Assembly: GCA_950097015.1 (NCBI GenBank)
Contig: CATNEN010000001.1
Location: forward strand, 7,621,001-7,685,000
Reading direction: 5' to 3'
Source: Macrostomum hystrix
Lineage: Eukaryota; Platyhelminthes; Macrostomidae
Length of the DNA stretch: 64,000 nt
The position numbers and the translations under genes were made by a program. The notes below the pieces were generated by a model, which worked only from the letters and a program-made list of their open reading frames with translations, made no database searches and was not told the DNA's origin. Below are positions 59,290-64,000 of this stretch, piece by piece. Positions within the stretch are counted from its first letter, which is position 1, and each line of letters begins with the position of its first letter.

Positions 59290-62200
59290 TCATTCCGCTG
59301 TTTGCTGTTTGGCTGGGGAGTTATTAGCGGCGGCGGCAGCAGCAGCCGAGACAGTGACGGACACTGGCGCAGGAGCTGCGGGCAACACGCCGTGCGGTAT
59401 CTGCAGTATGGTGCTTTTCTTCAGCAGGCTAACAGGAAACTGTGCAGCCTGTCGCTGCAGATCCGTAGTCCGCTGAGCCGCCGCCAGGACTAGCACCGGC
59501 GGCGCCACGGAAGCTGCTGTCGAACTGCCAGTAGATCCAGAAGAAGCGGCGGCGGCGGCGGCGGCGGCAACAGCAGCAGCCTGAGCCGACACGACATGGT
59601 GGGTTGGTACAGCTCTCAGAATGGAAAACTTTCCAGATGGATGCGGTATACCCAACGGGGCTGCCGATACCGGAGTTGATAAGCCGGGAGAAGCGGCTAT
59701 TGTTGCTAGGCCGGCCGATTGAGTCGGCTGAATGACCGAAGCGGCTGCAACTGGGGTCTGGGCGGATTCCGACTGACCGGCAGTGCCCGGCGGCTGACCT
59801 CTTGTGGCCCATTTCGGCATGGCCACACTGTAGGGAAATAAGATCCTTTTGCTGCTGGGACTGACGGCTGCAGTGGGTGACAGACCGCCGACAGCGGCAG
59901 TGGCGGAGACGACAGCTCCTGGAGTTGTTGGAGCGGCGGCGGGAGCAACGGCAGCAGCGCCGACGGGTGCAGTGACAACTGCAGCGGTGCCCTCGACGGC
60001 GCTAACGCGACCGAGATGATCGATCAGTTTACCACGCGTCAATTCTAGTTCATCTTGACGCTTCTGTTCCATCTTCATCTTGACATTCATGTACTCTTTG
60101 AAGCTGACTTTGAATGGCAAATTAGCGGAGCCGGCAGCGGATGTCACAACGATGGACGACGAGTCGACGGGTGCCGTCGGCGGGGCGGCAGCGGCAGTGC
60201 TTGTGGTTGGATTGTCGAATATACTAGAGACCATCTTGTCGCTTGAAGTACGCAGAATTGGAGTGAAAGCTTTGCTCTGACTGACAGTGTAGGTCACTGA
60301 CTGAGTTAATAGAGGGCCTGCTTGGGTAAGCTGCTGCTGCTGCTGCTGTTGCTGCAGTTGTTGCTGCTGAAGCTGGATAGTCTTGAAACTATTCTTGATG
60401 ATTGCTTTTGTCTTAGGAAACTGTTGAACCATGCGTGCAACCACGGGCTGCTGAGCCGACATTGGCAAAGGCGGTGGGGGCGGCGGCGGCGGCGGTAGAG
60501 ACTGAGCTACTGGGCTTTCGGCCGAAGCCGCGTTGCCCGTTGATGTCGGAGCCGTTGTCGAAGTGACGCCGCTAGCGGCGGCAGCTGCGGCAGCGGCTAT
60601 AGCGGCGGCTTCAGCTCTGGCTTGTCGAAAGCCTGGACGCGATTCCAAGACACTATTAATAACTGACTCCAGATTTGGATGATTGCCTTCAATGAACAGG
60701 GTGTCACCTTCGGGCAGAACAATCATCGACTTTCGCTTTGGACCCTGACGCGGCTGTTCCTGCTCGCCAGGAACGCTGACGTGCACATTAAACACGCGAT
60801 TTGGCGTAGGCAGTCGGATAGTTGTCGACGACGGCTGCGGCTGCAGAGTCTGCTGAACAGATGGCGACTGCTGCGAAGGCGGAGGAGGTGGCGGTGGCGG
60901 CGGTGGCATAGGCGATCTAATAAGCGAGTTGCCAACGGACATTGGGGCCAGGCGACTCAATCCGGTGGTCGTCAGTGGGAGCCGTCCATGCGGATGCGGA
61001 CTCAGCGTGGTGCTCGCGCCAGTGGCACCTGCGTTAGGATGTCGCAGGACAATACCTAGTGTGGCTGGATACGCCGGACGAATCTGACTATGCCGCCCTT
61101 GCAGCACGGGTCCAATTGTGGAGACACTTGTGCCGCCGCTGAGTGGTACACCGCTTCCCCGAAGATGAACCTTCTGAGTTGGAAACGGCGACGCAGCGCT
61201 AACCGGCCTCAGATGCTGATGACGCTGCTGCTGATGCTGGTGACGCTGCATTTTTAACAGTTCGAAGGCTGTTGGCTGACGCGGCTGCTGCTGTTGCTGA
61301 GGCTGCTGCTGTACAGGCGGCTGCGGCGCCTCCTGTTGCAATGAGGCCACTGCAGCATCGGCTTCTGTCTCGTTGGTGGCGTTGCTGACGCCACCACCGG
61401 AGGAGGAGGAGGCGGCGGTGGCTGCTACGGCAGCGGCGGCATCGGCGGCCGCTTTCTCAATCCTGGCGTAACTAACAGCAGCTTTCACCTCTTCGGGTGT
61501 GAAATGGCCGACACCGCCGGATGTCAGGCCGTTGTTGGATAAGCCACTTCCGCCGCCGCTTAGTCCAGCGCCGGGATTCAACACAGTGGCCGAAGCTATC
61601 GCGGCCTCATCTTCTGGATCATTTTCAGCATCTGACGCATTTGAACTAGAGCTCTCCCAGTTGTCGGCGCTGTCTAACATTCGTCTAATACTGCGTATAA
61701 CATTAGATTTGCGTTGAACTAGTACGGCACAGAACACCAGGCCTGTACTGTTCACTAGCTTGTGCTTGACTGCGCGCAATTTAAACGAAGAATCGTCCAG
61801 TCGCTCCTGGAGAGTCTCCAAATCGCCTAGGCTGAGGTCGACAACGTTAACTATGAATTTATCGAACGGCATTGATCGTTGAATCTCAACGTCGCAGCTA
61901 AGATCGTTAGTTAGAGCCTGCAGCTCCCTAGTCAGACTGTGGGATAACGGCAGGGCGGCTGGCAAAGAGGAGCCGCTAGCGGAAGATGCAAAGATCTGCT
62001 TTCGCTCCGAGCGGATACCGCTGGGACCAGCGATGGAGGCGGAGGTTGAGCCAGGGATCTTTGGCACAGTCGATGATGAGTCCAATTCAATCGACTCAGT
62101 TTTAATCGCCTCGTCAGTGCTCTTAGCTGTTGCATCGTTGTTTGGGTTATCGCCTGCCTGTTCGTTGGCATTTCCGACCCTGGCACCCAAACTAGGCGCC

Positions 62201-63583
62201 GGCATGGAAGGAGACATCTGCTGCTGCTGGTAAGAAAATTGCTTCTGTTGACGTTTAGATTTACTGCCTGCACCAGTGGAAGAAGAAGAATTGGTCTGCT
62301 GCTGCTGCTGCAGAGGCAACTGGCGCTTCTTGTCGCTGTCCATGATGCTGACCTTTGGCTTGCCAGATAGTAAGCCAAGCTCATCAGTTGATTGACGCTT
62401 GCTACTGATCTGCTGCTGCTGCTGCTGGATTTGCTGCTGCTTTCGCTCCTCACTGAACATCTTCCACTGCAGCAGTTTGGAGCGCAGATCTACCCTGCGT
62501 TTGGATCGTCGCACACCGCCAGAGGCGGCAGCGGATGCTACAGCGGCGGTTAAAGAGGCCGACGATGAAGCTGAATCTGCGTCGTTTTCGATGCCGCCAG
62601 CAAGACCGGCTTCAATGCGACGCTGACGACGTTTACCAAAACGCATCGCAGCGGTGGGTGACGGACGCTTTTGATCAGTATTGTCAACAGTCTGAGGTCG
62701 AGTCTGCTGCTTTTTAAGACGCTGCTTATGCTGCTGTTGCTTCAATAGCTGCTGATCCTGCAGCAGCTGCTGTTCTTGTCTCTTAGAAGCTGCCTCATCG
62801 GTTGTAGCTGCAAGGCCGGCAACTTCGAAGCCCTGAAAGTGAAATTTGTAAGTCTTTATTGCAGAATAGTCTCATTGTTGACCAGTAGAGTTGATCACAA
62901 AAGTTTAACCGACTCACCTGAGAGCCGCTAGACGCTGTGGACTTTGCCGCCTCGGCTCCGCAAGACTCGGCCTGATCCACCGAGCTGCTAACAGCGCCTT
63001 CGGATTCGTTGCCATCACCGCCAGCCAGAAGCAATTCGTCAATAAATTCTTCTTCGTCCTCTTCAGCCGATAGGATGCCGCCGCAGCCGAGAGAATCGCT
63101 GGCAACGTCGATCTCTTTTACAAACTTGGCTGAGCCCGGGTGCAGGCTGAATGTTGGCTGGCTGGACCAGCGCAGATTCGGCTGCCGGCACAGCGGCCAC
63201 AGACGATGACGCCGCGGCTCAAATGGCACAGCCTGTTGCTGGCGTTGATATCGACGACGCCGACTATTCAAATCTGCGACGGCGCGACGCTGCTTCAAGC
63301 TGTTGCTATTAGCAACGGTTGCTAGGCGACGCCGACGCTGCTGCTCCAAGGTGATAGCGGCCGATGTGTGGGCCAGAGCTTGCGCAGCCTGTTTCTGCTT
63401 GCGCACCTCCTCCTTAGTCACATATTTGCCATTGTGCAGCACTAGAATATTCGGATCCGGCTGGCGTTTGTGCACGTGACGACACAGTCGCATGGGTTGA
63501 CGCGAAGATGTGGCCCGATGGAGCTGCAGCCGCAGAGCTTGGCCCTGTTTCAGGTGGAGTTTAGGGTAAACCTTAGTGCACAT
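59290..63583 (-). CDS. Large Q/A/P-rich protein, probably nuclear, unrecognised (5' end uncertain)
   Basis: I do not recognise the family. Two exons, 63571(or ATG 63583)-62918 and 62832-59290, join across an 85-bp intron (GTGAGT, TTTCAG) in phase 0, giving about 1,400 residues. The first exon is basic (many RR/RRR runs, KYVTKEEVRKQKQAAQALAH), then acidic (AEEDEEEFIDELLL). The second has long Gln, Ala and Pro runs, basic nuclear-localisation-like RFGKRRQRRIE and RRSKRRVDLRSKL, and one stretch that looks folded: EIQRSMPFDKFIVNVVDLSL through NVIRSIRRML (near 61690-61880). Such a make-up suits a transcription or chromatin cofactor, which is inference. Upstream exons probably lie beyond 64000, since an AG at 63572 allows splicing into this exon. 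Confidence 0.75.
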
Positions 63584-63649
63584 AGGAAACGTATTTGTAT
63601 TTTTTCCAACACTCGAAGTTTCCCAAAAAACATTTAGTGACTTAAGTTT

Positions 63650-64000
63650 TAGGGAGTCTCTCTTTCAGTTTCAGATCCCAAACTCTTCTTCCCCACCGTT
63701 CAGTTTCAGATCCCAAACTCTTCTTTCCCACTGTTCAGTTTCAGATCCCAAACTCTTCCCTACTGTTCAGTTTCAGATCCCAAACTCTTCCCTACTGTTC
63801 AGTTTCAGATCCCAAACTCTTCTTCCCCACTGTTCAGTTTCAGATCCCAAACTCTTCTTCCCCACTGTTCAGTTTCAGATCCCAAACTCTTCCCCACTGT
63901 TCAGTTTCAGATCCCAAACTCTTCTTCCCCACTGTTCAGTTTCAGATCCCAAACTCTTCCCTACTGTTCAGTTTCAGATCCCAAACTCTTCTTCCCCACT
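63650..64000. repeat. Minisatellite, ~30-38-bp unit, running off the window
   Basis: Units of GTTCAGTTTCAGATCCCAAA plus CTCTTC and either CCTACT or TTCCCCACT. About ten copies are seen. It probably lies in an intron of the Q-rich gene. Confidence 0.95.

Overview
The window is nuclear DNA of an invertebrate animal. Genes are split by GT-AG introns. It carries metazoan housekeeping genes (RpS9, a signal peptidase subunit, a COX5B-like subunit, UFSP2, a LETMD1-like gene), tRNA-derived SINEs and DNA transposons, and has no operon-type gene packing. The exact group cannot be read from the sequence. A spiralian such as a flatworm or mollusc is a guess, based only on SINE style and acceptor sites lying just before start codons.

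Layout: 1-6670 (-), an SLC26 anion transporter with nine exons seen and its 3' end outside the window. 10413-13739 (-), a LETMD1-like gene. 14979-16613 (-), SPCS3. 16872-18077, a decayed MULE transposon with a FLYWCH finger. 18813-19514 (-), RpS9. 19.5-26.4 kb, AT-rich and gene-poor, with a TA-flanked inverted-repeat element at 24999-26034. 26449-29611 (+), an unrecognised protein of about 966 residues. 30553-33164 (+), a COX5B-like gene. 34488-38500 (+), UFSP2. 41405-56521 (+), seven tandem PM20D2-like M20 dipeptidase genes. 59290-63583 (-), a large Q/A/P-rich protein, probably nuclear and unrecognised.

Two themes stand out. First, most larger introns and many spacers carry their own private minisatellite (units of about 16-45 bp), some grown inside SINE or MITE copies. 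These arrays give long but false open reading frames. Second, the seven PM20D2 copies have nearly identical exon blocks, even at silent sites, set beside variable cassettes and unrelated introns. Two copies lack intron 1. This looks like exon-limited homogenisation with diversifying segments around the substrate site, and is the best candidate here for something new.
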